DNA from: Corynebacterium stercoris
GTDB taxonomy: Bacteria; Actinomycetota; Actinomycetes; Mycobacteriales; Mycobacteriaceae
Direction: 5' to 3'
DNA: 43,232 nt
Assembly (NCBI RefSeq): GCF_024160105.1
Contig: NZ_JAMFTQ010000018.1
Location: 1 to 43,232 of the forward strand
The position numbers and the translations under genes are program-made. The first letter of the stretch is position 1. Each line of letters begins with the position of its first letter. This document shows, piece after piece, positions 1 through 14,063 of the stretch. The notes under the pieces are model-generated. The model was not told where the DNA came from. It ran no database searches and saw nothing but the letters and a program-made list of their open reading frames with translations.

Positions 1-291
1 ACTGCAAACAACCAACCCCACCATCCGACGAGGAAAAACATGGGGCTGGCCAAAAAACTTGCAAAAAATGATGCGAATCAATCATGAACCACACCAACAA
101 TGGCATCCCCATCAATGGATTCAAGACACCACCACCGGCACACACCAACCACACCCCAAAAACCAGGGTGCAGCCAATGCCACAGGCACACAACCAACCA
201 CAAACAAAAAATGCATTGGCACACTATCGAGTTCTCAAACAACACACGCACACTCGCCAGCCGAAACTTTGTCTCGGCCTCTGAAGCGGCT
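1..291 (-). other. 5' leader of an rRNA operon (16S gene outside window)
   Basis: No protein gene is credible in bases 1-484. Read on the minus strand, the stretch has the look of an actinobacterial pre-16S leader. Bases 222-245 hold a boxA-like element, GTTTGAGAACTCGATAGTG, of the kind that precedes 16S and 23S genes in this group and binds the Nus antitermination factors. It is followed by T/G-rich sequence running towards the left edge. The mature 16S start is not in the window, so the identity rests on the boxA-like motif and the promoters upstream. Several short open frames here overlap each other on both strands and show no coding signature. Confidence 0.7.
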
Positions 292-297
292 TGTACG

Positions 298-326
298 ACA
301 TTACTCACGCCTCTCAATCGTGTCAA
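298..326 (-). promoter_or_regulatory. Proximal rRNA operon promoter
   Basis: The minus strand shows a perfect -35 box TTGACA (321-326), a 17-base spacer and the -10 box TAATGT (298-303). Transcription would start near base 291 and run left through the boxA-like element. This is the best sigma-70-type promoter in the window, as expected for rRNA. Confidence 0.75.
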
Positions 327-398
327 CCCGGTCTCGCCGCGGCTATTCCGACTGGATATGAACTTGAATATGTCGTCGCTCCGAAGAGCGTGTTGCAC

Positions 399-428
399 AC
401 TCTAGACAGCGAGGTGAACAGAACGCAA
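399..428 (-). promoter_or_regulatory. Distal tandem rRNA promoter
   Basis: About 100 bases upstream of the proximal promoter lies a second candidate: -35 TTGCGT (423-428), an 18-base spacer and -10 TAGAGT (399-404). It fits the TANANT -10 consensus. Tandem promoters are common ahead of rRNA operons. It sits between the tyrS stop and the proximal promoter. Confidence 0.5.
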
Positions 429-484
429 ACTTTGCAGGTCAACGATCGCTATTGGGCTGATAGCTGGCGTCGAAAAGCGTGGTT

Positions 485-1756
485 CTAGACGCGCTTGATG
501 CCGGCGAAGTTCTTCTTGCCGCGGCGCAAGACTAGCCACGCGCCGTGGAGGAAGTCGCTCTCGGCGGGAGTCCATTCGTCGGAGTCCACGCGCTGGTTGT
601 TGGCGTAGATGCCGCCTTCCTTGATCGCGCGGCGGGCGGCGCCCTTCGAGTCGACGAGGCCTGAACCGACGAGAAGATCGAGGATGCCGGCGGGTTCCGC
701 GGCCGGGGTCTCGAAGACGCTGGTTTCGGAAACAGCCGCGGCGAGGGTGCGCTCGTCGAGGTCCTCAAGCTCGGCCTTGCCGAAGAGAGCCTGGGCGGCG
801 AGCTCGGCCGCCTCGCGTGCCTCACGCCCGTGGACGAGGTCCGTCATCTCCTGTGCAAGGCGACGCTGGGCCTCGCGCTTGAACGGACGTTCCGCAACCT
901 CAGTTTCTAGGGCGGCGAGCTCTTCTTGGTCCAGGAAGGTGAACCAGCGAAGGTAGCGAACCACGTCTGCATCTGCGGTGTTCAGGAAGTACTGGTACCA
1001 GGTGTACGGGCTGGTCATTTCCGGATCGAGCCACAAGGAGCCGCCGCCAGTGGACTTGCCGAACTTCTTGCCCTCGGAGTCCGTCACCAGCGGTACCGTC
1101 AGTGCGTGAACGGAAGCACCGTCCATCCTGCGGTTGAGATCCACACCCGCGATGAGGTTGCCCCACTGGTCGCCGCCGCCGATCTGCAGGATGCAGTCGT
1201 GGTTGCGGCGCAACTGCACGAAGTCGTTCGCCTGCAGGATCATGTAGGAGAACTCGGTGTAGGAGATGCCGTCAGACTCCAAGCGGCGCTTCACCGTCTC
1301 GCGGCCCAGCATGGTGGACAGGGAGAAGTGCTTGCCCAGGTCGCGCAGCAGCTGGATGGCGGAGAGGTCCTTGGTCCAGTCGTAGTTGTTGACCAGCAGC
1401 GCGGCGTTGTCGCCCTCGAAGGAGACGAAGCGCGACAGCTGGCCGGAGATGCGCTGCGCCCAGTCTGCGACGGTGTCCTCGGAGTTGAGGGTGCGCTCCC
1501 CCACGTCGCGCGGGTCGCCGATCATGCCGGTCGCGCCGCCGGCGAGCACGATCGGGCGGTGGCCGGCGAGCTGGAAGCGGCGCAGCATGAGCAGCGGCAC
1601 AAGGTGGCCGGCGTGCAAGGACGGGCCGGTGGGGTCGAAACCGCAGTAGAGCGTGATCGGCGCCTCGGTTGCGTCGCGCAGCGAGTCGAGGTCGGTCGAC
1701 TGGTTGATCAGGCCGCGCCATTCCAGCTCGTCGACGATATTGGCGGGGGAAGTCAT
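485..1756 (-). CDS. tyrS: Tyrosyl-tRNA synthetase
   Basis: Cytoplasmic class I aminoacyl-tRNA synthetase that activates tyrosine with ATP and charges tRNA-Tyr. The 423-residue length fits the bacterial TyrRS family. Visible motifs are the HIGH-type signature HAGH (residues 48-51, in [13 protein letters not shown]), the tyrosine pocket stretch [10 protein letters not shown] (about 191-200) and the KMSKS-type loop KFGKS (231-235). The C-terminal region from about residue 355, with [18 protein letters not shown], is an S4 RNA-binding domain. It begins with ATG. No T-box-like leader is evident in the 62 bases upstream. It is the last gene before the divergently placed rRNA promoters, and its position after the argGH block matches other corynebacteria. 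Very secure. Confidence 0.97.
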   Translation of the reverse strand: MTSPANIVDELEWRGLINQSTDLDSLRDATEAPITLYCGFDPTGPSLHAGHLVPLLMLRRFQLAGHRPIVLAGGATGMIGDPRDVGERTLNSEDTVADWAQRISGQLSRFVSFEGDNAALLVNNYDWTKDLSAIQLLRDLGKHFSLSTMLGRETVKRRLESDGISYTEFSYMILQANDFVQLRRNHDCILQIGGGDQWGNLIAGVDLNRRMDGASVHALTVPLVTDSEGKKFGKSTGGGSLWLDPEMTSPYTWYQYFLNTADADVVRYLRWFTFLDQEELAALETEVAERPFKREAQRRLAQEMTDLVHGREAREAAELAAQALFGKAELEDLDERTLAAAVSETSVFETPAAEPAGILDLLVGSGLVDSKGAARRAIKEGGIYANNQRVDSDEWTPAESDFLHGAWLVLRRGKKNFAGIKRV

Positions 1757-1818
1757 GGAAAGTTCACGCTCTTTCGGAGGTCAGATTGTGCGGGTGGGGG
1801 GCTTTCGACAGCTTTCGG

Positions 1819-2001
1819 CTAGTCGGCGGGTGCCGGGTAGGGCTGAGCTTCGTCGATAAGCAGGACCGGGATGCCGTCGTCGATGCGGTAGGCGACACCG
1901 AGACGCTCGTTGATGAGCAGCTGCGCCGCTTCGTCATACCGCAGGGTCCCCTTGTCCTGCGGGCAGACGAGGATTTCCAGCAACCGGGGATCAAGGCTCA
2001 T
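1819..2001 (-). CDS. Small Trm112/UPF0434-family protein
   Basis: A 60-residue protein starting MSLDPRLLEILVCPQDKG. The LLEILVCPxxKG core and the later GVAYRIDDGIPVLL are the signature of the Trm112-like (UPF0434/YcaR) family. Members are small, sometimes zinc-binding proteins; in other organisms Trm112 acts as an activating partner of methyltransferases. Only one Cys of the usual pairs is visible, so metal binding is doubtful here. A GTG eight codons earlier (2025) overlaps the preceding stop codon and is an alternative start, but the ATG at 2001 aligns with the family's usual beginning. It follows the membrane protein at 2026-2670 closely and may be co-transcribed with it. Exact role unknown. 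Confidence 0.85.
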   Translation of the reverse strand: MSLDPRLLEILVCPQDKGTLRYDEAAQLLINERLGVAYRIDDGIPVLLIDEAQPYPAPAD

Positions 2002-2025
2002 GCCGTCGAATCCTACCCGCCGCAC

Positions 2026-2670
2026 CTAACGATCCGCCTCTGGGTAGCTGGTGTCAAGACCCGGCAGCGCGCCGAACTCGTTGCGCAGGAACTGCGCCTG
2101 CGAGTCCATCGCGCGAAGGTTGTCCTGCAGCACGCCGTTCTTGATCCGCCCGACAGCCTCAGTAAGGGTCGAAAGCGAATCCACCATCACGTTCACCGCG
2201 GACTTGTCGCGGAACTGCGGCGCATCGAGGTACGTCGCGGTGACTTCCGGGTAGTACACCTTGATGATGTTCCACATCGTCTGGCGGTGCTCCGGTGTCG
2301 GCTCGAGATGGTCCCACTCGGAGAGGACGAAGCGGGCGTTCGATTCCAGCTCTTTGACTTGTGCGAGTACCGGCGTCGGCGAGCCGGCGTTGAACAGGCG
2401 TGACGACGTTTCCTGCAGAGCCTGCCCGAGGATGACCGGCGTGGGGGTGACCGGGGCCGGAGGCAGTGCCTGCTGCTTCGGCGGCGGGGTCAGCGCGACG
2501 CCGGCGCCGTACGCGGCCGCGGTAGCCAGCGGCCACAAATACCCCAGGCCGAACGCGAGGTGCAGCGCGACCACGATGATCGCGAGCAGCAAACCGACCT
2601 GGTTGCGGCGGGAGACGAGGAAGTTTGCGAAGGCGTTGCCGCCGCCGGCGCCCTGGTTACTGGTAGCCAC
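2026..2670 (-). CDS. Small membrane protein with C-terminal helical domain
   Basis: A 214-residue protein from the GTG at 2670, which has GGAG a few bases upstream and overlaps the end of the preceding lipoprotein gene by 14 bases. An N-terminal soluble stretch is followed by one or two hydrophobic segments (roughly residues 20-58: VGLLLAIIVVALHLAFGLGY and a short second one), a proline-rich linker PPAPVTPTPV, and a helical C-terminal half with many L, V and charged residues. That arrangement, two short membrane helices then a helical tail, loosely recalls XpaC-like proteins found beside toxic-anion-resistance genes, but I cannot claim homology. The overlap and same-strand layout imply translation together with the VWA lipoprotein and the anchored binding protein upstream. 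Confidence 0.75.
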   Translation of the reverse strand: MATSNQGAGGGNAFANFLVSRRNQVGLLLAIIVVALHLAFGLGYLWPLATAAAYGAGVALTPPPKQQALPPAPVTPTPVILGQALQETSSRLFNAGSPTPVLAQVKELESNARFVLSEWDHLEPTPEHRQTMWNIIKVYYPEVTATYLDAPQFRDKSAVNVMVDSLSTLTEAVGRIKNGVLQDNLRAMDSQAQFLRNEFGALPGLDTSYPEADR

Positions 2671-4240
2671 GGATCTCCTTGAATGCTGCTTCGAGGTCGC
2701 CTCCGAGCGCGTCAAATACCTTGCCGCCGGTCATGGCGGCCAGCTCGCGCATTTCGCTTGCGTTCGCGCTGCCGTAGAGGATGACGAACACCGGAATGCG
2801 GCGTTTGTCCTCCGGGTACTCGGCGTAGACGTACTTGAGGTCCCGCATTGGCGGGCCGACGTTATCCTCGCCGTCACTGAACACGACGATGGACGGGATG
2901 CCTGCCGACGTGTCTGCGTAGGCCAGCGCATCAAGCAGCGTTCGGTACATCGCCGTCGATCCGCTCGCCTCGAGGCCGTCCACGTAGTCGGTGAGCACCT
3001 GCAGACTCTCCGGGTTGTTGCGGTCCACCACCGAAGTGACCGGCTCATTGGGCTGGTCGTCGAAGGACCAGAGCGTCACCTTCTCGCGGTCGCGCAGGGA
3101 GACATCGCCGGTCAGCGTCGAAGCGGAGCCGTCTACGAGCGAGTGCATGATGCTGCGCAGCGACTCGATGCGCTGGCCACTCATGGAGCCGGAGGTGTCC
3201 AGGATGAACGTTGTCGAGCCCGGTGCGCGGTAGCTGTTGTCGTAGGCGTAGAGCAGCTCATCCACCACGCCCTGATTAGCCGGGAACGGGAGCTCGATGA
3301 CCTGCTGATTCGCTAGTTCCGACGGCAGGTTGCCTACCTGGGTGACCGGGCGGCGGAACGTGCTCGCGATCTCCTCCTGGTGGTCCATCAGCCAGTCGGC
3401 GAGCTCGCGGACGTGCTGCGCGGCCTCTGGGTTCGCGGGCTCAGCGAGGGTGGACAGCGGGTAGTCGGCGGAAATGACGCCGTCGGCAGGCACCACGACC
3501 TGAATCGGGTTGCCCTGCTCGCGCAGCTGGTGCAGCGTCGATTCGTAGTTCACGATGGCGTCGGCGCGGGTCGGGTCGGCGACGAACGCCTCTGCGAGCC
3601 AGCCGGAGGAGCCGGAAACCATTGCCTGCGCCTGGAAGAGTTGCTGCAGCGTCGGGCTGACCTTCTCCAGGTCCCCCGGGGAGAGCGCCTCGCCGGTGTC
3701 GGCAAGAGCTGTCGCCACCGCGACGAGCGCGGAGAAGCCGGAGTTGGAGGAAGAGGGGTTGGTCATGCCGAAGGTGAACTCGCCGGCCTCTGCGGCCTTC
3801 GCGAAATCGGTCCACGTCGGCTGCTGGGTGTCCCAGCCGAGCCGCCGCGCCGCCTCGTCCCACACGCCGAAGGCGACGGGGCTGGTGGCGATCTTCGTTT
3901 CGTCGGCAAGCTTGGCAGAGGCCCCGATCAAGTTCACGTAGCGGTTGGTGGCGAACCAGGTTGCGTCCACCTCGCCGTCGAACTCGCCGCGCTTGAGCGC
4001 CTGCGAGTTCTCCAGGGTGCCTGCGGGGAACTCGAGCTCGATGCCGAAGCCGAGGTCTTCCGATGCCTGCGCGATGAGCCCCTGCAGGTCCTTGAGCTCG
4101 GTCGCGGCGACGATGCGCAGGTCCGCTCCGGAGCCTTTGCTTTGCGACGACACCGAGCCGCTGCCGATCGTTTGCGTCGAACAGCCCGCCAGCGCGAGGG
4201 TGGCGAGCATGGCCATCACGGCCGCCCAGAGTTTCTTCAC
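2657..4240 (-). CDS. Lipoprotein: solute-binding-like domain fused to VWA domain
   Basis: A 527-residue exported protein. Residues 1-20 form a lipoprotein signal peptide with lipobox LAGC, so Cys20 would be lipidated and the protein held on the outer face of the membrane. Residues about 40-300 resemble a periplasmic-type solute-binding protein (LRIVAATELKDLQ, then FDGEVDATWFATNRY). Residues about 340-520 are a von Willebrand A domain with an intact metal-binding (MIDAS) site: DTSGS at 348-352, Thr429 in GSTAMYRT and Asp456 in FSDGEDN. No ABC permease or ATPase is adjacent, so it is unlikely to be a simple importer subunit; metal-dependent adhesion or complex assembly on the cell surface is an inference. 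Its start overlaps the preceding gene's stop by 4 bases (ATGA), indicating translational coupling. Confidence 0.88.
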   Translation of the reverse strand: MKKLWAAVMAMLATLALAGCSTQTIGSGSVSSQSKGSGADLRIVAATELKDLQGLIAQASEDLGFGIELEFPAGTLENSQALKRGEFDGEVDATWFATNRYVNLIGASAKLADETKIATSPVAFGVWDEAARRLGWDTQQPTWTDFAKAAEAGEFTFGMTNPSSSNSGFSALVAVATALADTGEALSPGDLEKVSPTLQQLFQAQAMVSGSSGWLAEAFVADPTRADAIVNYESTLHQLREQGNPIQVVVPADGVISADYPLSTLAEPANPEAAQHVRELADWLMDHQEEIASTFRRPVTQVGNLPSELANQQVIELPFPANQGVVDELLYAYDNSYRAPGSTTFILDTSGSMSGQRIESLRSIMHSLVDGSASTLTGDVSLRDREKVTLWSFDDQPNEPVTSVVDRNNPESLQVLTDYVDGLEASGSTAMYRTLLDALAYADTSAGIPSIVVFSDGEDNVGPPMRDLKYVYAEYPEDKRRIPVFVILYGSANASEMRELAAMTGGKVFDALGGDLEAAFKEIRGYQ

Positions 4241-5442
4241 TGTTCCTCCTCCTCGTGCTTCGGCTGCGGGGCGAGGGTGCCGTAACGCATGCCCACGCCG
4301 TCGATGAGCTGCTCAAGCCGGTCGTAGTTCGGCGGGTCGATGGAGTTGACGTAGTCGGCCGGCGGCTGGAGGCCTTGCATTGCCATTTCGTCAGCAAGCG
4401 AGCCCGATGTCGCCGGGCGGAAGCCGTGGCGCGCCGCGAGTTGCTGAAGCTCGGGGTCGGTGGTGAGCAGACGGGCCAGCTCTTTGCCCTCCGGCGAGAT
4501 GCCGACGATGCCGTGGTTGGCTAGCACGGTGGGGCTGAGCTGGAACAGCACCATGTCGTCGCGGATGCGCGATGTCGGGCTCATCTGCTCGCCGATGTAC
4601 TGCGCCTCGTACACCATGACCATCGGGGCGGCACCCATGCCCTGGCTAAGGTATTCGCTGAACGGGCCGGAGGAGGAAGATTCCGAGTAGCCCTGGCCGG
4701 TGAAGAACGGCGAAATCTCCTCCACGAGGTAGCCAACATCGTCAGCGCGGGCCGGGTCGCGCTGCTGGAATTCCCAGGCCAAAATGCTCAGGTACATCGC
4801 TGCGGAGTTCGAGGTGCGGATATCCGTGGAACGGATCTGCACGTTGCGGGGCGACGGGAAGGCGTCGGAAAGCTCGCGCCAACGGGTGCCGGACTGCGCG
4901 AGGTCCACGTACTTCGCCACGTCAAGGACGTAGGAGCCGTTGTTCTCGGTGACCACACCTTGCTCGACGAGGATGTCCGCGATGGTCTGCCAGCTGGCCA
5001 CCGCCATCGGGGAGAAGAACGGGAACTCCGCGTTCGCGCCGGAGACCTGCTCGCGCACCTTCTGCGTAGCCGGAGCGGAGGACGGAAAGACGAAGTCCTG
5101 CGCCGCGATGTCGATGCCGGTGGCGATCTGGCGCGAACCGGCCGTGGAGAAGCTCACCCGGTAGCCGAGCTCCTCGAGACGCTTGACCACATCCGGGTCC
5201 TCGAAGTACCCGCGCTTCTCGGAACCGATCACGCCCTGGACTTGGGTGACGCCGGGTTTGCCGAAGCCGCGGGGACCGTCAGCTTGTTCGCCACTGCCGC
5301 CGGCTCCGCCGAAACCGCCCCGCCCAAGAATGACTGCCGCGGCGACCACGCACAGCAAAACGACACCAAGCAGGATGGTCAGTCCGCGACCACCGCGCTT
5401 GGTGCCGTTCGACGTGCTCGACGCACTGCTGGGAACACTCAT
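4237..5442 (-). CDS. Membrane-anchored extracellular solute-binding-like protein
   Basis: A 401-residue protein with a short basic cytoplasmic N-terminus, one strong transmembrane segment (about residues 20-41, LTILLGVVLLCVVAAAVILG), a Gly-rich linker and a large outer domain. The outer domain has features of type 2 solute-binding folds (GIDIAAQDFVFPSSAPATQKV, APMVMVYEAQYI, LFQLSPTVLANHGIVGIS). It starts the three-gene run with the VWA lipoprotein (4-base overlap) and the small membrane protein. The 39-base gap to argH can hold its promoter. Its ligand cannot be read from the sequence. It does not resemble a typical importer binding protein because it is anchored by an N-terminal helix and lacks a partner permease. 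Confidence 0.85.
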   Translation of the reverse strand: MSVPSSASSTSNGTKRGGRGLTILLGVVLLCVVAAAVILGRGGFGGAGGSGEQADGPRGFGKPGVTQVQGVIGSEKRGYFEDPDVVKRLEELGYRVSFSTAGSRQIATGIDIAAQDFVFPSSAPATQKVREQVSGANAEFPFFSPMAVASWQTIADILVEQGVVTENNGSYVLDVAKYVDLAQSGTRWRELSDAFPSPRNVQIRSTDIRTSNSAAMYLSILAWEFQQRDPARADDVGYLVEEISPFFTGQGYSESSSSGPFSEYLSQGMGAAPMVMVYEAQYIGEQMSPTSRIRDDMVLFQLSPTVLANHGIVGISPEGKELARLLTTDPELQQLAARHGFRPATSGSLADEMAMQGLQPPADYVNSIDPPNYDRLEQLIDGVGMRYGTLAPQPKHEEEEQ

Positions 5443-5481
5443 ACGGCCATCGTAGAGTGACCAGACTTACGGCGCTGCGGT

Positions 5482-8132
<2,651 letters not shown>

Positions 8133-8187
8133 AAGTAGAAGCTCCTTTGAGAAGTTTTGGTTCGACCTTTGAGGATAGTGCGTGGGG

Positions 8188-9626
<1,439 letters not shown>

Positions 9627-10829
9627 TTACTCCTTCTCTTCGTTCGTCGTGTGTCGGGCGGTGTCCAGCGCCGCCGCGAAGCGTGTGGCCGCTTCGGTCA
9701 AGTCGTCGTCGATGATCACCAGCGGCGGGGTGAAGCGCACGACGCTTTCCGACGGCGCGTTCAGAATGACCCCGTGCGTGAGACCTGCCGCCACAGTCTG
9801 CTTGGCCACCGGGTCCTTCAGCACCGCGCCGAGCATCAGCCCGCGGCCGCGCACTTCGACCACGCCGTCGATGCGCTGCAGCTGCTCGACGAACGCGCTG
9901 CCCTTGCGGGCGACATCCGCGAGGAATTCGTCGTCGATAGTGGCAAGCACCGCCCCGGCGGCGGCGCAGGCGACGGGGTTGCCGCCGAACGTGGTGCCGT
10001 GCGAACCCGGGGTGAGCGTCTCGGCGACCTTGCCTGTGGCCAGAGCCGCGCCGATCGGTAAGCCGCCGCCGAGGCCCTTCGCCATGGTGACGATGTCCGG
10101 GCGCACGCCCTCCGGCAGGTCGTGCTGGAAGGCGAAGAAGGTGCCGGTGCGGCCCACCCCGGTCTGCACCTCGTCGACAACCATGAGGATGCCGTGGGCA
10201 TCGCAGAGCTCGCGTACTGCGGCAAGGAAGCCTTCCGGTGCCGGAATGACACCGGTTTCTCCCTGGATCGGCTCCAGGAAGATGGCGGCGACGTCGGACG
10301 GGTTGATCTCTACCAGCTGGCGCAGGTAGTCGATGTCACCGTACGGGTAGTACTCCACGCCGGACGGCAGCGGCTCGAACGCCTTGCGCTTCGCGGGCTG
10401 GCCGGTTAGCGCGAGGGATCCCATCGTGCGGCCGTGGAAACCGTCCTGGGCGGCGAGGATGCGGCCGCGGCCGGTCAAGCGTGCGAGCTTGAACGCGGCC
10501 TCGTTTGCCTCAGCGCCCGAGTTGCAGAAGAACACCCGTGCGCTCTCGTCGCCAAAGCGGCGCACCAACTCACCCGCTACCTTGACCACCGGCTCGGACG
10601 CGAAGAGGTTGGACACGTGCCCGAGTGTGGACACCTGGCGGGTCACCGCTTCCACGATCGCCGGGTGAGCGTGGCCGAGCGCGTTGACGGCAATGCCGGC
10701 GAGCATGTCGATGTACTCGTTGCCCGCGTCGTCGGTAAGCACTGCCCCCTCCCCGGAGACGAGCGCGACCTGGGGCGGGCCGTAATTATTCATCAGACCT
10801 GCGTGCCAGCCGGTGAGGATCTCGCTCAC
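9627..10829 (-). CDS. argD: Acetylornithine aminotransferase
   Basis: PLP-dependent class III aminotransferase that converts N-acetylglutamate semialdehyde and glutamate to N-acetylornithine and 2-oxoglutarate. 400 residues. Seen: [15 protein letters not shown] (cofactor phosphate region, about 103-117), [13 protein letters not shown] with the cofactor Asp219, and the PLP Schiff-base Lys251 in [14 protein letters not shown]. The start overlaps the argB stop by 4 bases. Some ArgD enzymes also serve lysine synthesis as succinyl-diaminopimelate aminotransferases; that cannot be settled from sequence. Confidence 0.96.
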   Translation of the reverse strand: MSEILTGWHAGLMNNYGPPQVALVSGEGAVLTDDAGNEYIDMLAGIAVNALGHAHPAIVEAVTRQVSTLGHVSNLFASEPVVKVAGELVRRFGDESARVFFCNSGAEANEAAFKLARLTGRGRILAAQDGFHGRTMGSLALTGQPAKRKAFEPLPSGVEYYPYGDIDYLRQLVEINPSDVAAIFLEPIQGETGVIPAPEGFLAAVRELCDAHGILMVVDEVQTGVGRTGTFFAFQHDLPEGVRPDIVTMAKGLGGGLPIGAALATGKVAETLTPGSHGTTFGGNPVACAAAGAVLATIDDEFLADVARKGSAFVEQLQRIDGVVEVRGRGLMLGAVLKDPVAKQTVAAGLTHGVILNAPSESVVRFTPPLVIIDDDLTEAATRFAAALDTARHTTNEEKE

Positions 10830-11779
10830 TTCGCCTCGTCCTTCCTGAACACGGTGCCGTCCGGGTAGTGCGCGAGGTCGTAGGCGTCAGGAAGCACCAT
10901 GGTGCCGATGCCGCCCATGGTGAGCAGCTCGAGCAGCACGGAGTGGGCGATGCGGCCGTCGATGACGTGCGCCGCGCGGACGCCGCCCTTGACCGCGGTA
11001 AGGCAGGCTTCCATCTTCGGGATCATGCCGCTGTCCAGGCTCGGCATCATCTTCTCCAGCTCGCCGACCTCGATCTTGGACAGGAGCGAATCCTTGTCCG
11101 GCCAGTCCGTGTACAGGCCCTCGACGTTGGTGAGCACCACGAGGCGCTCCGCACCGATGGCGGCGGCGAGCGCGCCGGCGGCCTCATCGGCGTTGATGTT
11201 GTACACGTTGCCGTCCGCGCCGGGGGCGATGCCGGAGACGACCGGGATGCGGCCGGCCTCGATGATGTCCATGACGGCCGAGGGGTTCACGTCGGTGATC
11301 GTGCCTACCAGGCCGATGTCCAGCTGCTCGCCGTCAACCTCGACGTAGCGCTTCTCGGCCGTGAACAGGCCGGCGTCCTCGCCGGAGGTGCCCACGGCGT
11401 AGGGGCCGTGGGAGTTGATCTTGCCCAGCAGGTCGCGGCCCACCTGGCCGAAGAGCACCATGCGCACCACGTCGAGGATCTCGGGCGTGGTCACGCGGAA
11501 GCCGCCGACAAATTCGCCGCCGTCGAGGCCGAGCCGCTTCATCATGGCCGAAATCTGCGGACCGCCGCCGTGCACCACCACCGGCTTCGCGCCGACAGTG
11601 CGCAAAAAGACCATGTCGGCTGCGAACGCGGCCTTCAAGTCCTCGTCGATCATGGCGTTGCCGCCGTACTTCACCACGACGATCTTGTCGCGGTAGTGCT
11701 GCAGCCACGGCAGCGCCTCTGCGAGCACGTGGGCGCGGGCCTCGTTGCTCAGGCTGCTGCTGAACGCTTCTACATCCAT
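10826..11779 (-). CDS. argB: Acetylglutamate kinase
   Basis: Phosphorylates N-acetylglutamate, usually the arginine-feedback-controlled step. 317 residues, the longer form typical of arginine-sensitive enzymes with an extra N-terminal helix (about residues 1-28). The amino-acid-kinase signature [10 protein letters not shown] (34-43) and the nucleotide/substrate glycine loop VVVHGGGPQ (67-75) are clear. It overlaps argD by 4 bases and follows argJ after 29 bases. Arginine inhibition is inferred from length and family. Confidence 0.97.
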   Translation of the reverse strand: MDVEAFSSSLSNEARAHVLAEALPWLQHYRDKIVVVKYGGNAMIDEDLKAAFAADMVFLRTVGAKPVVVHGGGPQISAMMKRLGLDGGEFVGGFRVTTPEILDVVRMVLFGQVGRDLLGKINSHGPYAVGTSGEDAGLFTAEKRYVEVDGEQLDIGLVGTITDVNPSAVMDIIEAGRIPVVSGIAPGADGNVYNINADEAAGALAAAIGAERLVVLTNVEGLYTDWPDKDSLLSKIEVGELEKMMPSLDSGMIPKMEACLTAVKGGVRAAHVIDGRIAHSVLLELLTMGGIGTMVLPDAYDLAHYPDGTVFRKDEAK

Positions 11780-11808
11780 GCTGGATTCTTTCTGGTCTAC
11801 GTCCTGGT

Positions 11809-12975
11809 TTAGGTGCTGTACGCGGAGTTGATCTCCACGTACGCGTGGGAGAGATCGGTGGTGCGCACGGTGGCCGTGCCCGGCCCGCCGGTGCCCAGAT
11901 CCACCTCGACGGCAATGTCTGCGCCCGAGAGGTCCACGTCGCGCGCGCCCGGGGCGCCCGCGGAGGCCACGCAGACGGGCTGGCCGTTGAAGCTAACGGT
12001 GATGTTCTCCGGGTCCATCGCCGCGTCCGCCATGCCGACGGCCGCGAGCGTGCGGCCCCAGTTCGGGTCGGAGCCGAACATCGCGCACTTGAACAGGTTG
12101 TCGCGGCCGATCGTGCGCGCGGCGTTGAGCGCCTGCGCGTCATCCTCGGTGCCGGTCACGGTGATGGTGACGCGCTTGGTCACGCCCTCCGCATCCGCCT
12201 GCATTTGGGCTGCGAGGTCCGCGCACACGGCGTGGATCGCCTCGTCCAGCTCGTCCTGGCTCGGGGTGACGCCGCTCGCGCCGTTCGCAAGCACGATCAC
12301 GGTGTCGTTCGTGGAGGTGGACCCGTCGATGTCCAGCGTGTCGAAGGTGACGGCCGTCGCCCTGCGCAGCGCAGCGTCCAGGGCTTCCTTGCTTGCCGAC
12401 GCATCCGTGGTGACCACAACGAGCATCGTCGCCAGCGACGGCGCCATCATGCCCACGCCCTTGCCCATCGCGCCGACGGTCCACCCCTCGCGGGTGACCA
12501 GCGCCTCCTTGGCAACGGTGTCGGTGGTCATGATCGCCTCGGCCGCGGCGAAGGCATGCGCTTCATCGTTGCCTAGGTCCGCCGTGAGCTGGCCGATGCC
12601 GGTGCGGATCTTCTCCATCGGCAGCAGCTCGCCGATCAGACCGGTCGAGCACACCGCGATCTGGTTCGCGTCAATGCCCAGCTGCTCCGCCGCCAGCGCC
12701 TGGGCTTCGCGCGCGTCGGCATCGCCCTGCGCGCCGTTGCAGGCATTGGCGTTGCCGGAGTTAAACAGGACGGCCTGGCAGGTGCCGTCGGCAAGTACTT
12801 CCCTGCTCACCTTAACCGGCGACGCGAACACCTTGTTGCGGGTGAACACGCCGGCCGCGGTGAACTCGGGGCCTTCACTGACGACGAGCGCCATGTCCGG
12901 CTTGCCTGAGGGCTTGATGCCGGCGGTGGTGCCCGCGGCGGCGAAGCCGGCGGGTGCGGTGACGGATCCAATCAT
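11809..12975 (-). CDS. argJ: Bifunctional ornithine acetyltransferase / N-acetylglutamate synthase
   Basis: Recycles the acetyl group from N-acetylornithine to glutamate, and in the bifunctional type also acetylates glutamate with acetyl-CoA. 388 residues. Members cut themselves between Ala and Thr; here the site is Ala182-Thr183 in [13 protein letters not shown], and Thr183 becomes the N-terminal nucleophile of the beta chain. The oxyanion-hole pair TG (111-112, CSTGLIGE) is also present. Whether acetyl-CoA is used cannot be told from sequence. It lies 17 bases after argC and begins the J-B-D-F-R run. Confidence 0.96.
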   Translation of the reverse strand: MIGSVTAPAGFAAAGTTAGIKPSGKPDMALVVSEGPEFTAAGVFTRNKVFASPVKVSREVLADGTCQAVLFNSGNANACNGAQGDADAREAQALAAEQLGIDANQIAVCSTGLIGELLPMEKIRTGIGQLTADLGNDEAHAFAAAEAIMTTDTVAKEALVTREGWTVGAMGKGVGMMAPSLATMLVVVTTDASASKEALDAALRRATAVTFDTLDIDGSTSTNDTVIVLANGASGVTPSQDELDEAIHAVCADLAAQMQADAEGVTKRVTITVTGTEDDAQALNAARTIGRDNLFKCAMFGSDPNWGRTLAAVGMADAAMDPENITVSFNGQPVCVASAGAPGARDVDLSGADIAVEVDLGTGGPGTATVRTTDLSHAYVEINSAYST

Positions 12976-12992
12976 CGGTAAATCTCCTTAAC

Positions 12993-14048
12993 TTAGGGCG
13001 CAACACCCTGGCGCGGCAGGCCCGCAGTCTCTTCGAGACCGAGCGCGATGTTCATGCACTGCACCGCGGCACCGCCGGTGCCCTTGGTCAGGTTGTCGAT
13101 AGCGGAGGTCATCAGCACCACGCCTGCCTCCATGTCGATCTCCACTTGGACGTGGCACATGTTGGAGCCAACCACGTTCTGGGTTTGCGGCTGGGTCTCC
13201 TCCGGCAGGAGCCAGACGAACGGCTCGTCGCGGTACGCCTCTTCGTACGCCTCGCGGGCGAGGGTCGCGATCTTGCCCGCCGGAACCTTGCCGGCGATCG
13301 GTGCTGTGACGGTGGTGAGGATGCCGCGCGGCAGCGGCGCGAGAATCGGTGTGAAGCTCACGTTCACCGGCTTGTTGGTGACCTCCGCGATGTTCTGCGC
13401 GATCTCGGGGGTGTGGCGGTGGCGGCCGGCGGTGTTGTAGGCCTTCAGGGAGCCCATGGTCTCCGAGCCGAGCATGGGCACCGATGCCTTCTTCCCCGCC
13501 CCGGACACGCCGGTCACGGACACAACGCGCAGGTCCGGCTCAGCGATGCCGGCCTTGACTGCGGGCAGGGCGGCGAGGGTAGCCCCCGTCGGAAAGCAAC
13601 CGGGCACCGCGATGCGGCGGGCGTTCCTCAGCTGCTCGCGGTGGCCCGGCATCTCGGGGATGCCGTACGGCCAGCTGCCCGCGTGCGGCGAGTAGTAGTA
13701 CTGCTCCCACGCCCACGGGTCGCGGAGGCGGAAATCCGCGGCACAGTCGATGACCAGCGTCTCCGGCGGCAGCGCAGCGCCGATCGCCGCGGAGTAGCCG
13801 TGCGGCAGGCCGAGGAAGACCACGTCGTGCTTCGCAAGCGTTTCGACGTCCGTTTCCTCCACCACCATGTCCGCCAGCTGCGGCAGGTGCGGGGCTAAGG
13901 TGCCGAACCGCAAACCGGAACTGGAGTTGCCGGTGAGCGCACCGATCTCGAGGTCGCCGGCGAGATACGCCGGGTGGTTGAGTAAGAGACGGAGGATTTC
14001 GCCGCCCGCGTACCCGGTCGCGCCGGCGACCGCCACGGAAATAGTCAT
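12993..14048 (-). CDS. argC: N-acetyl-gamma-glutamyl-phosphate reductase
   Basis: NADPH-dependent reduction of N-acetylglutamyl phosphate to the semialdehyde. 351 residues from ATG 14048. Motifs: the dinucleotide loop GATGYAG (9-15), the catalytic Cys151 in [10 protein letters not shown], and the HRHTPEI stretch with the active-site His. A TTG three codons upstream (14057) stays in frame and lies 6 bases after a good -10 box, so a leaderless TTG start is a real alternative. It is the first gene of the arg cluster and lies only 35-45 bases after pheT. Confidence 0.95.
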   Translation of the reverse strand: MTISVAVAGATGYAGGEILRLLLNHPAYLAGDLEIGALTGNSSSGLRFGTLAPHLPQLADMVVEETDVETLAKHDVVFLGLPHGYSAAIGAALPPETLVIDCAADFRLRDPWAWEQYYYSPHAGSWPYGIPEMPGHREQLRNARRIAVPGCFPTGATLAALPAVKAGIAEPDLRVVSVTGVSGAGKKASVPMLGSETMGSLKAYNTAGRHRHTPEIAQNIAEVTNKPVNVSFTPILAPLPRGILTTVTAPIAGKVPAGKIATLAREAYEEAYRDEPFVWLLPEETQPQTQNVVGSNMCHVQVEIDMEAGVVLMTSAIDNLTKGTGGAAVQCMNIALGLEETAGLPRQGVAP

Positions 14049-14063
14049 GCGGCTCAAGGTAGC

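Noticed and set aside
1..484. Several 60-100-codon frames on both strands at the left edge
   Set aside because: They overlap each other and the rRNA leader and promoters, and show no coding signature.
1757..1818. T-box or tyrosine leader before tyrS, and likewise before pheS
   Set aside because: Only 62 bases before tyrS; no T-box consensus or specifier-loop structure could be seen at either gene.
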